The notes: a model not told the origin generated them from the sequence alone. Shown: positions 52,503 to 61,548, numbered from the stretch's first letter. The stretch: 64,000 bases of DNA from Paenibacillus nasutitermitis (GCF_014641075.1 NZ_BMHP01000013.1:1-64000), one strand, 5' to 3'. Numbers and translations are program-made.

Positions 52503-54748
52503 AGAAGTCGCAAAATCAGTCAATTGGTGTTGCCGTAATAGGGAAATCTGCCTCAGGCAAGTCAGCATTCATAAGGTCATTCAGTAAATATCCGGAAAAG
52601 ATTAATTCCGTCGGAAAAGGACAAACCACGCGTTCTTACTCCGAGTATAACTTTTTAGTGACAGATACGGACCAACCAATATCAGTGAATATTGCTCTCA
52701 TGAGCGAAAGAAATTTTGTGCAAAGAAGAACAGCCCAAGTGATCGAGAAACTATACGCCTATATGGAACCAGGCCTAGGTAGACCGTTGCTTACACTTGA
52801 CTGGATGAAAGAACAAATAGCTGAATACTTGGACGATGTCAAAGAAGTTGTTATTCATTCAAGTGACTTCTTTGACATTCGCGAATTTTCTTTTTTATCA
52901 CCTTTACTAACAAGTACATTAGATCAGTTGTTCGTTGAAGCGTGCCAAATTATAGTAACCTTGAATGACGAAGACTCTAAGGAAGATATTCATCTTCTCG
53001 ACATAAAGAGGATAAATGAGATCAAACGAAGGTTGAAAACCTCCAATGCTGCTGATGATGGGGACAAAACGCAATCAGATGCGATAAGCACTAACAAGGA
53101 AAGAGAAGAAGAAGCGATCGAAATGGTATGGTCCCAGTATTTCACAACTGCTTACAAGTACATAATGGAGACAATCAGATCCGTATACAGAGGGAGTGCG
53201 GAAATCCAAAATGATATCGAAGATACTACATTTTCATTTGATCTAGCAGACGGAAGCAAGACGGAATTTCTCGAGCTCTGCTTAAAAGTCAGCCAAGTTG
53301 AAAACTCGACGGAAAAACGATCCCTTTCAAGCATTGTTAATAAAACAAGGATAACATCTGTCATCAGCAAACAATATTTCGAAAAATTGCATTCGCTCAA
53401 TTTTAAAACGATTTTGCTTGTTGATACTTTTGGGCTAGATCATGCCCAGGCTATCGATGACCGGGTGTTACGCGAAAGATATCATAGAATCTTTAACGAT
53501 GATTATCCCAAATTGTCTGTGGCATTTTTCGTAGAGCCGATCCGGGCTGGTGCCGCCAATGACTTCTTGAAGGAGATTGAAGTACTGTACTCCCAGAAGC
53601 CTAATATTATGACTTACATTATAGCTTCTTATGTAGATGAGCAGAATGAAGAAACTATTATTCATAATAAAGATTGGCTCCTATTAAAGGAAAAGAATAA
53701 CGATTACCCCAATTTTGATGGAAGAGTACTGGAGACGGTTTTTGATAGCAATCGAATCGCCAATACCTTAAAGCGATCTGGTGTACCAGAGACGCTTGCT
53801 TATAAACGGTTAGAGGTTATGCGTAAACGATTCGGATTGTTCTGTGGAAATATACAAGAAATATCCGAACACAAACACCATGTGATGACCCTGATGAACG
53901 AAATGAATATCGTATCAATTACTTCTGTCATGACGTCTATTATTGATAAGGAGCATCTTGGTAATGGATACATTAATATCAATGCATTACAGGAAAATCT
54001 TAAGAATAAAGAACAAATCATTCCGTTTGCTAAAATTATGATTGCGAAAGCCACAGAGAGATTCAAAGAACTATTCTCAGATGTAGGACCCAGAACTAAA
54101 GGAAAACTTAGGCAGAACTTAGGTTCTAAAATATTAGGGTTTAACGGTAGTACGGCAGATGTCACTTGGTATCGAGTATTCAGTGACGCATATAATCACA
54201 CTTTCACCAAGAGAGTGAACATCGACGGCAAAAGCACCATGTTATCTGAAGTGTTTAGACTGGAAGGAAATGAGAAAATTGCATTCGATGAATTGATGAC
54301 TGGATTCTATAAATACTTATACAATGTGAAATACATGGGTGACGTATTGCCACTATGGCAGCATGAAATCAATTGGATCGATTATGCAACCGAAACGGAA
54401 CAGAAGGATTGTATGTGGGGCATTTTATTGAAGTGTATTCCGGAGGATGAGTTTACCGCCGCTGATCGGTATCCCCGCGTCGTTGATTGGTTGATTCATA
54501 TGCATGATTTTAAAATGAAGTGTAACGAGAATTTTTATGAAGATTGGAGTGAAATATTCTCCAATAGGATGAACAAGGCATTAATTGATCAGTGCAGAAA
54601 TCATAATATCAAGGTTGCGGCAAATAAAGCGAAGCGTTCGCAGTCATCTTATCTACAAGAAAAAGAAACTCTTTACTTGGATTATAAGCACAATTATGAT
54701 TCCAGAATGGAAAAGCCGGAGTTTTATAGGTTAATCAACGAAACGTAA
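52499..54748 (+). CDS. P-loop GTPase/dynamin-like protein coupled to the caspase
   Basis: 749 aa from TTG 52499. VAVIGKSASGKSAF (P-loop about 15-23) is followed by GQTTRSYSEY (possible switch I threonines 43-44) and a G3-like ILLVDTFGLD with DTFG at 309-312, then VAFFVEPIRAG. About 270 residues, including an acidic low-complexity patch (EDSKEDIHLL to about 205), are inserted between switch I and G3. A canonical NKxD was not found; IIASYVDEQNEE lies in the right place. The C-terminal 350 residues are helical and unassigned. The 4-nt overlap with the caspase gene implies a stoichiometric partner, either as sensor/switch or as protease substrate. The function is inferred; I know of no named two-gene system of this form. 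Confidence 0.65.
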   Translation: MKKSQNQSIGVAVIGKSASGKSAFIRSFSKYPEKINSVGKGQTTRSYSEYNFLVTDTDQPISVNIALMSERNFVQRRTAQVIEKLYAYMEPGLGRPLLTLDWMKEQIAEYLDDVKEVVIHSSDFFDIREFSFLSPLLTSTLDQLFVEACQIIVTLNDEDSKEDIHLLDIKRINEIKRRLKTSNAADDGDKTQSDAISTNKEREEEAIEMVWSQYFTTAYKYIMETIRSVYRGSAEIQNDIEDTTFSFDLADGSKTEFLELCLKVSQVENSTEKRSLSSIVNKTRITSVISKQYFEKLHSLNFKTILLVDTFGLDHAQAIDDRVLRERYHRIFNDDYPKLSVAFFVEPIRAGAANDFLKEIEVLYSQKPNIMTYIIASYVDEQNEETIIHNKDWLLLKEKNNDYPNFDGRVLETVFDSNRIANTLKRSGVPETLAYKRLEVMRKRFGLFCGNIQEISEHKHHVMTLMNEMNIVSITSVMTSIIDKEHLGNGYININALQENLKNKEQIIPFAKIMIAKATERFKELFSDVGPRTKGKLRQNLGSKILGFNGSTADVTWYRVFSDAYNHTFTKRVNIDGKSTMLSEVFRLEGNEKIAFDELMTGFYKYLYNVKYMGDVLPLWQHEINWIDYATETEQKDCMWGILLKCIPEDEFTAADRYPRVVDWLIHMHDFKMKCNENFYEDWSEIFSNRMNKALIDQCRNHNIKVAANKAKRSQSSYLQEKETLYLDYKHNYDSRMEKPEFYRLINET

Positions 54749-54844
54749 CGTGCATTACTTTAGAAGATGAATTCGTTCCACCATCTTTTATCATGTCGCG
54801 TAATGTCGTCTGTCGGTGATAGAAACTTTCAGCTGACCGAACCA

Positions 54845-54881
54845 CCTCGAAGCAACTCTTGGAACAAGAGTTGCTTCGAGG
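54845..54881. terminator. Perfect 17-bp hairpin after the caspase-GTPase operon
   Basis: CCTCGAAGCAACTCTTG (54845-54861) pairs perfectly with CAAGAGTTGCTTCGAGG (54865-54881) around a GAA loop. No T-tract follows in either direction, so it may be a bidirectional or Rho-assisted terminator or another structured element. Besides this, the direct repeat and the terminator at 55131, the stretch 54749-55271 holds no gene I can support. Confidence 0.55.
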
Positions 54882-54953
54882 ATTCCTTGATGTATTTTCC
54901 TGTGATTCTGCCCCTACTTTCCAAACTTATGTGGGACTGATTTGGCATTAATC

Positions 54954-54976
54954 TTGATGTAAAATTGATGTAAAAA
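54954..54976. repeat. Right copy of 23-bp direct repeat (candidate island boundary)
   Basis: Identical to 310-332: two copies of TTGATGTAAAA plus one A. Flanks differ. Together they bracket every recognised defence system from the WYL regulator to the caspase operon. Confidence 0.6.
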
Positions 54977-55130
54977 ATCAATAGGAGCCCTAGGATTGCA
55001 GCCCAAAGATCCGAAGGTAGTTGGCAAAAACCGCGTCATATCAAGGTTTCTTCGGGTTACAACGGACTAGATCCGAAGCAGGTTTGTTCCCGCATACGGT
55101 ACATGTAAATCTTTATAATGAACAAAAAAT

Positions 55131-55172
55131 GGACCTGAGCGATTTTTAAATCAATTCCGCTCAGGTTCTTTA
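55131..55172 (+). terminator. Terminator-like hairpin before the MazG-like gene
   Basis: ACCTGAGCG (55133-55141) pairs with CGCTCAGGT (55158-55166), with TCTTTATATTT following. It would stop transcripts entering from the island. Confidence 0.7.
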
Positions 55173-55271
55173 TATTTCCACCCTACCCAATCCCCCTTAT
55201 TTAAAAACAGCAGCTGCCTCTTTTATGTTAAACTTACCATGTAAGTATTATCCAAATAAGCAGGTGAAACC

Positions 55272-55598
55272 GTGCCAACATACAACAAACTTGTTCGGGA
55301 TAAAATCCCTCAAATTATTGAAGCAAATGGAAAGACACCTCACACTCGCATATTGAGTGCCGACGAATATCAGAGTGTGCTACGGACCAAGCTCCGCGAA
55401 GAGACTGAAGAGTATTTCCAGGCTGCGAATCCGCAGGATGCTCTGGAAGAGTTGGCAGATATGCTGGAAGTGATCCGGGCATTGGCTGGGGCGCAGGGGG
55501 CAAGCTGGGAGCAGCTCGAAGCTATTCGGGTGAAAAAAGCAGAAGCCCGCGGCGGCTTTGAAGATCGGGTGTATTTGATTGATGTCAACGAAGATTAA
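55272..55598 (+). CDS. MazG-like / phosphoribosyl-ATP pyrophosphohydrolase-like protein
   Basis: 108 aa from GTG 55272 with CAGGTGA upstream. YNKLVRDKIPQIIEANGK opens the family. The metal-binding helices show E43-E44-x-x-E47 (LREETEEYF) and E60-x-x-D63 (EELADMLEVI). Such all-alpha NTP pyrophosphatases hydrolyse nucleoside triphosphates or related phosphates; the substrate cannot be read from sequence. The 3' end overlaps the PLD gene, so the three genes to 58032 are probably one operon. Confidence 0.85.
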   Translation: MPTYNKLVRDKIPQIIEANGKTPHTRILSADEYQSVLRTKLREETEEYFQAANPQDALEELADMLEVIRALAGAQGASWEQLEAIRVKKAEARGGFEDRVYLIDVNED

Positions 55599-56148
55599 CG
55601 TCAAGCTGATTACAGGCAACCTGGCAGACGAACTCATTACCGGCATGCAGAATGCCTCGGGTATTTATATCATGACATCCTTTGTGATGCAGTCCGGTGT
55701 GAGGCTGCTGGCACCTCATCTCAAGCGAGCCCTGGATAAGGGGGCGGAAGTGATGATGCTTACCGGAGATTACTTGTATATCACCCAGCCTGAGGGGCTC
55801 AGGGCGCTCAAGGAAATCGATGATCGGCTGGAAGCACGGCTATGGCGCAGCTCCGGGACTTCTTTTCACCCCAAAGCCTATTTGTTTGATTACGAGAATG
55901 ATGAAGGGCTCCTGATCGTAGGCTCCTCCAATTTCTCGCTGTCTGCGATGAGGATGGGCATGGAATGGAATTTGGCTATGAATGCCCAGGTGGAACCATA
56001 CACGTTTCAGCTTGCCATTGAGAAGTTCATGCGCAATTTCTATCATGAATCCACGCTGTCGCTCAACGAAAGCACCATCTCTTTGTACGAAGAGGAGTAT
56101 AAGCATTATCACCGCAAGAATCCGGAGCTGATCCGGCAAATCACGTAG
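55582..56148 (+). CDS. Phospholipase D-like nuclease domain protein
   Basis: 188 aa. The single PLD motif is FHPKAYLF (His96, Lys98) with ...LIVGSSNFSLSAM, as in the N-terminal PLD domain of PLD-DEAD helicase fusions such as the gene at 62296. It ends with a single TAG (56146-56148) directly followed, in the same frame, by ATG of the helicase gene. ATG 55582 overlaps the end of the MazG-like gene. PLD domains of this kind dimerise to hydrolyse phosphodiester bonds. Probably the N-terminal half of a formerly fused protein. Confidence 0.8.
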   Translation: MSTKINVKLITGNLADELITGMQNASGIYIMTSFVMQSGVRLLAPHLKRALDKGAEVMMLTGDYLYITQPEGLRALKEIDDRLEARLWRSSGTSFHPKAYLFDYENDEGLLIVGSSNFSLSAMRMGMEWNLAMNAQVEPYTFQLAIEKFMRNFYHESTLSLNESTISLYEEEYKHYHRKNPELIRQIT

Positions 56149-58032
56149 ATGGAAGAGGCCGAATACCGCCCGTCCGAATCTGAGCATCAGGAAGCCGAGC
56201 CCTCAACCGATTCCTGGATACCCCTTAAACCAAGGGCAGCACAGGAGGCGGCGCTTGAAGAACTGGAGCGAACCCTGGAAGAGGAATATGACAAAGCCAT
56301 GGTCGTGATGGCCACTGGTCTGGGCAAGACGTATCTGGCAGGCTTTTTTGCCCAGCGCTTCACCCGGATCCTGTTCGTTGCCCACCGTGAGGAAATTCTG
56401 TATCAGGCACATAAATCCTTCAAACGGATCATGCCTGATCGTACATATGGCATCTACAATGGCCAGTTTAAAGATGGGGAAGCGGACTGCGTGTTTGCTT
56501 CCATTTATACGCTGGGGATGAAGAAGCACCGCGAGTCTTTTGCCCCGGATCGGTTCGACCTGATCGTGGTGGATGAATTCCACCATGCCGCGGCAGCATC
56601 CTATCAATCGGTCATCAGCTATTTTAAGCCGAAATTTCTGCTGGGCATCACCGCGACACCCGATCGTATGGACGGCAAAGATATTTATGCGATCTGCGAC
56701 GGCAATGTGGCCTACCAGATTCATTTTATTGAAGCGATTCGCCGCGGATGGTTATCGCCTTTTCGTTATTTCGGGATCCACGACGATACGGATTACACGA
56801 AGCTTCGATGGATGGGCAGCCGGTATGATGAGGAGCAGCTCGCTGCCCTTCAGCTCCGGGAGAGTCAGGCGGTCAAGATCTACGAGGCATGGGATAAGCA
56901 CAGACAGACCCGGACAATTGGTTTCTGTTCGTCCATTCGGCAGGCGGATTATCTGTCGCAATATTTTCAGGAGCAGGGAATCGCTTCCCTCAGCCTTCAC
57001 TCGGGAACGGTCGGAATGACCAGAGAAGAGGCGATACGCCAAATAACCGAAGGGAGCCTGGAGGTTATTTTTACGGTGGATTTGTTCAATGAAGGCGTGG
57101 ATATTCCGAGCGTGGACACGCTGCTTTTTGTGCGGCCTACGGAATCCCTGACGGTGTTCACCCAGCAAATTGGGCGCGGTCTTCGCCTGACCGATGACAA
57201 ATCATACTGCTCCATTATCGATCTGATTGGCAATTACCGTAATGCCGATGTGAAGCTGAGTCTATTCGCCAGAGACGACGGGCAGGGGAAAGGCAGCAAG
57301 AAAGAGCCGATCATTCCCTCCGTTCCGCTGGATTGTGAAATCAACCTGGAGACCGAAGTTATCAATCTGCTTGATGAATTGAGCCGCAAAAGAATGCCGC
57401 ACCGGGATCAGCTGCTCCGTTCGTTCCTGGAGTTGAAGAATGAGAGGGGGAGAACTCCGACCTATCTTGAGCTGCATCTGCATGGAAGGTCCAACAGCAT
57501 GGAATATCGCAATGAGTTCGGCTCTTATGTTGGTTTTCTCCATTGGGCTGAATGTCTGACCCCTGCGGAGAGCGAGGTCTATTACCGTTATGAGGCGTGG
57601 CTCCGGGATGTGGAGAAGACGGCCATGTCGAAGAGCTACAAAATGGTCGTGCTGTTAAATATGCTCGAACGTGGTGGGGAGAACTGGACAAACCCGGTCA
57701 CGCCGCGGGAGGTGGCTCCCTTCTTCCACCATTACCTCACGGACAAAGAATATTGCAAGCGCATCGATTTCTCGGATCGGGAATCCCAGCGGCTCTGGAC
57801 CTATAACGAGGACGGCGTCAGCCAACTGATTGCCCGGATGCCCATGACCAAGTGGAGTTCGTCCAAGGGGAGTATGACCGTCTTCGAAGATGGGGTGTTT
57901 TCCTTGAAGCTTGATCCATCACCTGAGGAAAAAAGCATCCTGCATCAATGGACAATGGATATTTGTCTGTACAGGTTGCATCTTCATTTTGAGCGGAAAG
58001 AGCAGAAGTATGGAGGCTTACTGGAGCAGTAA
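56149..58032 (+). CDS. DEAD/DEAH helicase, likely former C-terminal part of a PLD-helicase fusion
   Basis: 627 aa. Begins MEEAEYRPSESEHQEAE, then LKPRAAQEAALEEL, Walker A MATGLGKT, VAHREEILYQAHKSFK, DEFHHAAAASY, GITATPDRMDG, TVDLFNEGVDIPSV and QIGRGLRL. A C-terminal region with FLELKNERGRTPTYLEL and LLNMLERGG resembles DUF3427-type helicases. The start codon abuts the TAG of the PLD gene and has no ribosome binding site at normal distance. Expression would therefore need re-initiation or read-through, which would yield a PLD-helicase of about 815 aa. Confidence 0.8.
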   Translation: MEEAEYRPSESEHQEAEPSTDSWIPLKPRAAQEAALEELERTLEEEYDKAMVVMATGLGKTYLAGFFAQRFTRILFVAHREEILYQAHKSFKRIMPDRTYGIYNGQFKDGEADCVFASIYTLGMKKHRESFAPDRFDLIVVDEFHHAAAASYQSVISYFKPKFLLGITATPDRMDGKDIYAICDGNVAYQIHFIEAIRRGWLSPFRYFGIHDDTDYTKLRWMGSRYDEEQLAALQLRESQAVKIYEAWDKHRQTRTIGFCSSIRQADYLSQYFQEQGIASLSLHSGTVGMTREEAIRQITEGSLEVIFTVDLFNEGVDIPSVDTLLFVRPTESLTVFTQQIGRGLRLTDDKSYCSIIDLIGNYRNADVKLSLFARDDGQGKGSKKEPIIPSVPLDCEINLETEVINLLDELSRKRMPHRDQLLRSFLELKNERGRTPTYLELHLHGRSNSMEYRNEFGSYVGFLHWAECLTPAESEVYYRYEAWLRDVEKTAMSKSYKMVVLLNMLERGGENWTNPVTPREVAPFFHHYLTDKEYCKRIDFSDRESQRLWTYNEDGVSQLIARMPMTKWSSSKGSMTVFEDGVFSLKLDPSPEEKSILHQWTMDICLYRLHLHFERKEQKYGGLLEQ

Positions 58033-58165
58033 TGTAATTTTTAGGGAAGTTATTGAGTGTGTACTTTCTTGAATTGATATTATGCAATACTTAATCATAA
58101 GATTGTAAGTCATGTCATTTTGGTAAACACTAATTATTTTCATCACTAAGGGTAGGAGGAAGTAT

Positions 58166-58285
58166 ATGAAGACAATCAGTGTTACTCTTGATGAGGGTGA
58201 GCTGCAGAAGCTGAATTTCACCCGACCCCAGTGGGATAAGCCGCGTCAAAGATGCGGTTGTCGATGCGATTTGCCGCTTCATTGA
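58166..58285 (+). pseudogene. Truncated copy of the VapB-like gene at 62074
   Basis: CATCACTAAGGGTAGGAGG and MKTISVTLDEGELQKL nearly duplicate 62050-62121. The frame then breaks within NFTRPQWDKPRQRCGC, while another frame still shows a ...KDAVVDAICRFIDS helix like the family. Part of a gutted copy of the module at 62074-64000. Confidence 0.65.
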
Positions 58286-58366
58286 CTCGTGTACCCTATG
58301 ATTCTCCGAGATATCTCCCTCCAAATCCATCGGTAAGAAAAGTTGATCCATGTAACATTGAATGTA

Positions 58367-58400
58367 AAAAGAAACCTTCTCCTACGGGACGGTTTCTTTT
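58367..58400. terminator. Bidirectional terminator-like hairpin
   Basis: AAAAGAAACC (58367-58376) pairs with GGTTTCTTTT (58391-58400). It lies 3' of the minus-strand gene at 58464 and could serve transcripts from both sides. Confidence 0.7.
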
Positions 58401-58463
58401 GTATGAAAATTTTGAAAACAGGGGTGTTCCGTCGTTTTTATAACTTATAGGACAGCCACTTTT

Positions 58464-58781
58464 TTAAAATTTTTCTTTGTCTTTTAGCTTAAAGTATTCC
58501 GGAAAATTGGTTAAATAACCGTAAAACGAAGGGCTTTTATCAAGCAAAGGCTGGGCGTCCTTTAGTGCTGACACTGGGATCTTTCCGCTATTTACATCTT
58601 TAATGATTTGTACCATTCGATTGAAATCCTGTTTACTAATCAAAATTTTGCTCGGGTCTTTTTGAGCTACCTGAGTGGTTGGGTCAGAAACTCTATGATT
58701 CGTATTGCTTTGAGCATAAACGGCACTTCCTCCAATAGCTAAAGCGATAACGGCTGTGGCAACAATCAGTTTTTTGTTCAC
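58464..58781 (-). CDS. Small secreted protein (105 aa)
   Basis: The start is GTG at 58781 on the minus strand with AGGGGGA upstream. A clear signal peptide (KKLIVATAVIALAIGGSAVYA, likely cut after AYA) precedes a soluble domain with KILISKQDFNRMVQIIKDV and LLDKSPSFYGYLTNFPEYF. It is the only convincing intact minus-strand gene in the window. No family recognised. It lies inside the gap that splits the gutted VapB-helicase copy, so it may have arrived by insertion. Confidence 0.75.
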   Translation of the reverse strand: MNKKLIVATAVIALAIGGSAVYAQSNTNHRVSDPTTQVAQKDPSKILISKQDFNRMVQIIKDVNSGKIPVSALKDAQPLLDKSPSFYGYLTNFPEYFKLKDKEKF

Positions 58782-58958
58782 TTCCCAAAATCCCCCTTTC
58801 TTAGCGTACTAATTTCAATATAACAGACGAATCAACTTCAAAAAAGGTTTCTTATCGGTGTGTCATGAACGAATATTGTAGGGCATCCCGTATGTTCACA
58901 AAAGGACCGTATAAGCTTCGGAGTAATCTCAATCGAATGTAGCTACAGTACATTTATC

Positions 58959-59267
58959 CTACCAAACTACCGTATATGTGCCAGCCGTACCGTAGTTGAA
59001 ATTAGATACATAGACTGAATGATAATTGTAAGTAGGAGTAAAATCGGCGATATCGTTGTCATCTGCATCAAGCGTTGCTTGAGATTTAAACACACTATCT
59101 CCTGAAGTTTCATCGAATAGCTGGACGAGTACAAAATTATAATCCGGGTCCTCTCCGTTTGGTACCGGATCAGTGTAAACTTTAAAAGTTCCATTCGCAT
59201 ATATATCGGTGGACTTTTGGTTGGAATTATAACTTAATTCGGATAAAGTTCCTAATTCTGTGCGGAA
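58959..59267 (-). pseudogene. C-terminal fragment of a secreted beta-rich protein
   Basis: On the minus strand about 102 codons read LSELSYNSNQKSTDIYANG, TFKVYTDPVPNGEDPDYNF and a C-terminal NYGTAGTYTVVW before TAG (58959-58961). The text looks like an exported beta-sandwich protein. Upstream an in-frame stop (59268-59270) cuts it off and there is no start codon. 59271-59445 shows nothing I can support. Confidence 0.55.
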
Positions 59268-59445
59268 CTATCAATCGCGGTTTTGTCTTGGATGTCGGGG
59301 CTTTGGGATAGCAGTAGAGGGGTGCATCAGTCAGTAATAGGTATATACTGAAGAGAGCAACCTTTTATAGCGAAATTGTTTCAATAGTCGCTCAGGTTCA
59401 TTTTTGATCATTATATCGTTTTGGGCCGATACCAGCTGTAAAGTT

Positions 59446-59646
59446 AAAATCAGTGGGGAAGGCGGCATGAATGGGATGAGAGTGAAAAGTATATAACAAC
59501 TGCCAACGAGGTGCATCATGAAAAAAACAATAAGAGATCCACTTCCATTTCGATATCCATCCCTTTGATTATAAGAAGGAGGTCCTGGAGAAGCTGGAAG
59601 CCGAGCGGAGGTTGTATTGGGAAAACCATAATGTTCAACCTGATTA
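59446..59646 (+). pseudogene. Remnant of VapB-like 3' end fused to a helicase fragment
   Basis: 59446-59520 matches 62223-62298, including AGTATATAACAA and CCAACGAGGTGCATCATG. Directly after this start codon the sequence jumps to a piece matching 63240-63335 (HFHFDIHPFDYKKEVLEKLE, then AERRLYWENHN) before TAA 59644-59646. An internal deletion of about 940 bp relative to the intact gene joined the two pieces. Confidence 0.7.
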
Positions 59647-59817
59647 ATAATTCCCTGCTTGATTTAGTCCGTGGGCTCCCTCCCACATGAACGTATATTC
59701 TTGCTATATAAGTTCGTATGTTCTTTGCAAAAGAATTGGCCCTTCATTCTGCAACACTTTCGATGCAACAATTTACATTTTATTGCCGTATTGTAAGAAA
59801 GGGGGTGGATTAAAAAA

Positions 59818-60174
59818 ATGAAAAAATTTGTTATTATAATATTAACTTTATTATTATCTATATTTGCAACAGGCTGTTCAAAGGATTCAAAAAGTAAGTC
59901 GAGCGAAGACTGGTCATCCAATTTTGTAGTATGGAACAAGAATATGTATAACTTTACAAATGAAACAGTCCTAGATGTTGAGGAAAGCATTGGACAAGTC
60001 GAGAAATATTCAGACAATGAGAACATTAAGACATCAAAAGTCTTTTCCAATATTTATCCAGAAGGTACAAAGATATATAAAATAAAAGATATCTCGACTG
60101 ATATAGCAATTGCAGTGGGAATCAACGACAAGTATATAAAAGGGAGTAATTCCGAAAAATATGGTTCCAATTAG
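59818..60174 (+). CDS. Lipoprotein of unknown function (118 aa)
   Basis: ATG 59818 follows AAAGGGGGTGG. The N-terminus KKFVIIILTLLLSIFATGC is a lipoprotein signal with Cys20 as the lipidation site, so the protein should sit on the outer face of the membrane. The mature part (SKDSKSKSSEDWSSNFV, then YPEGTKIYKIKDIS) has no recognised domain. Confidence 0.75.
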   Translation: MKKFVIIILTLLLSIFATGCSKDSKSKSSEDWSSNFVVWNKNMYNFTNETVLDVEESIGQVEKYSDNENIKTSKVFSNIYPEGTKIYKIKDISTDIAIAVGINDKYIKGSNSEKYGSN

Positions 60175-60333
60175 TTTATAAAGATGATCGAATAGGCGGG
60201 GTCTCCCTTCATGAATTGAACTTCTCTTTTGTGAAATCCTTTTCTGACTTCTGCGATGTTGCCAATTCAGCATCAGGTTGATCGTTGTGTCGAAATAGGA
60301 GTACTTGTATTGCGTTTAACCCAGAACGTGCCT

Positions 60334-60467
60334 TTGGCTCTTGGAACAGTATTGAGTGAAACCCAGAAATTCGAATGTTTCTGGGTTTCCTTCCCCGCGT
60401 TTTTCCCTGTTGTTACTCGCAAAGCGTCCGAACTCGATGATCTTCGTATTCTCTTCGGCTATACTTA
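60334..60467 (-). pseudogene. Fragment of a group II intron reverse transcriptase/maturase
   Basis: The minus strand reads ISIAEENTKIIEFGRFASNN then REKRGEGNPETFEFLGFTQY and CSKSQ. The combination KTKIIEFGRFA...RGEGxPETFxFLGFTxYC is highly characteristic of bacterial group II intron-encoded proteins (end of the RT domain). Only about 45 codons remain and both ends are lost. It shows that a mobile intron was once here. Confidence 0.75.
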
Positions 60468-60542
60468 TTGCAAGCAGCATACGAAATCGTAAGTTCTTTA
60501 ATAATACGGTGCCGAAACGTCTTAGAAACTGGAGGAAAGCGA

Positions 60543-61526
60543 ATGAAGATAAAAGCATCTAAGAGATTGGAAACCCACATGCAACCCAACAAAATAGGTA
60601 ACGACGATTATCAACACTTTATCCAGGAACGGAATGGAAGATGCTTGCTTTATAATCGAAGCCTTTCATTGGTCAAGATATTGGATGTATCGATATTGAA
60701 AACAGAGAAGTCCTTGGAGACAAATTATTTGTATCACATTGATTTATCGAATAAATGGATATGCTTTTATGGGGAAACGGGATTACAGATATTTGATTTT
60801 GAAGGAAGAGAACTCTTCGCGTTACAACAAAGTGTTCTGGCTATTTCTACTGCCCCGGATGGTTTCGTATGGTTGGCATTCAATATCAATAGCGAACAGG
60901 TGGAGTGTAGATTAATCAATATTTCTACAAAGAAAACGGCTTCCATTTACTTGAATGACCCCATGACGGGCATGGTGCCAGATGGAGAACATGCTGTTGA
61001 GCTTTTGGATATACCCGAAAGAAAAGATGGGATCTGTTTATGTTTTAGTGATGCGCAATGTAGTATAAAAACATATTTTATCGCAGAAAACAATGGACAA
61101 CTTGAGATTTTTGAAGAACTTGAGGATGACTTTTATCCAATGTGTTTTTCCGATGATGGCCGGCAAATGTTAACCCGAACGTTTTCGGATTTTGATGGTG
61201 TATTTAGAGTTTATTCAATTCCAGAATGGAAGGTTTTAGGAGAAGTGAATTTCCCGGATGAAGAATCCATGTTTTCCATGACCGGATATTATTTAAACGA
61301 ACATACGGCGTTAATTTATGAGGAAAATAAAGAGGATTACTGTTGCCTGAACACCGCTAGCATGCGATTGGAAAATCTGGAAATAGACTGGAATGGATAT
61401 GATACAGGTATCAATGATGAGATTTTAAAGGACTATCGGATTTCCAAGAGTGGAGATGAGCTTTTTATTCGTGCAAAACACCCTGACGAAGAAGAAGGGT
61501 ATTATTGGGTCGCAAATCAGAGTTAG
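60543..61526 (+). CDS. Cytoplasmic beta-propeller-like protein of unknown function (327 aa)
   Basis: ATG 60543 follows CTGGAGG; an in-frame start 75 bp upstream has no such site. Repeating beta-rich segments (GETGLQIFDFEGRELFALQQ, FSDDGRQMLTRTFSDFDGVF, VYSIPEWKVLGEVNFPDEES) suggest a WD-like propeller without enzymatic motifs or signal peptide. It is 22 bp upstream of the next small gene, so the pair are probably co-transcribed. No partner or pathway is evident. Confidence 0.65.
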   Translation: MKIKASKRLETHMQPNKIGNDDYQHFIQERNGRCLLYNRSLSLVKILDVSILKTEKSLETNYLYHIDLSNKWICFYGETGLQIFDFEGRELFALQQSVLAISTAPDGFVWLAFNINSEQVECRLINISTKKTASIYLNDPMTGMVPDGEHAVELLDIPERKDGICLCFSDAQCSIKTYFIAENNGQLEIFEELEDDFYPMCFSDDGRQMLTRTFSDFDGVFRVYSIPEWKVLGEVNFPDEESMFSMTGYYLNEHTALIYEENKEDYCCLNTASMRLENLEIDWNGYDTGINDEILKDYRISKSGDELFIRAKHPDEEEGYYWVANQS

Positions 61527-61548
61527 CGATGATAAAGGAGATGCACAA

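Noticed and set aside
60358..60389. Perfect 12-bp hairpin GAAACCCAGAAA / TTTCTGGGTTTC that looks like a terminator
   Set aside because: It coincides with the coding text PETFEFLGFTQ of the minus-strand reverse transcriptase remnant and has no T-tract, so it is probably a by-product of coding sequence.
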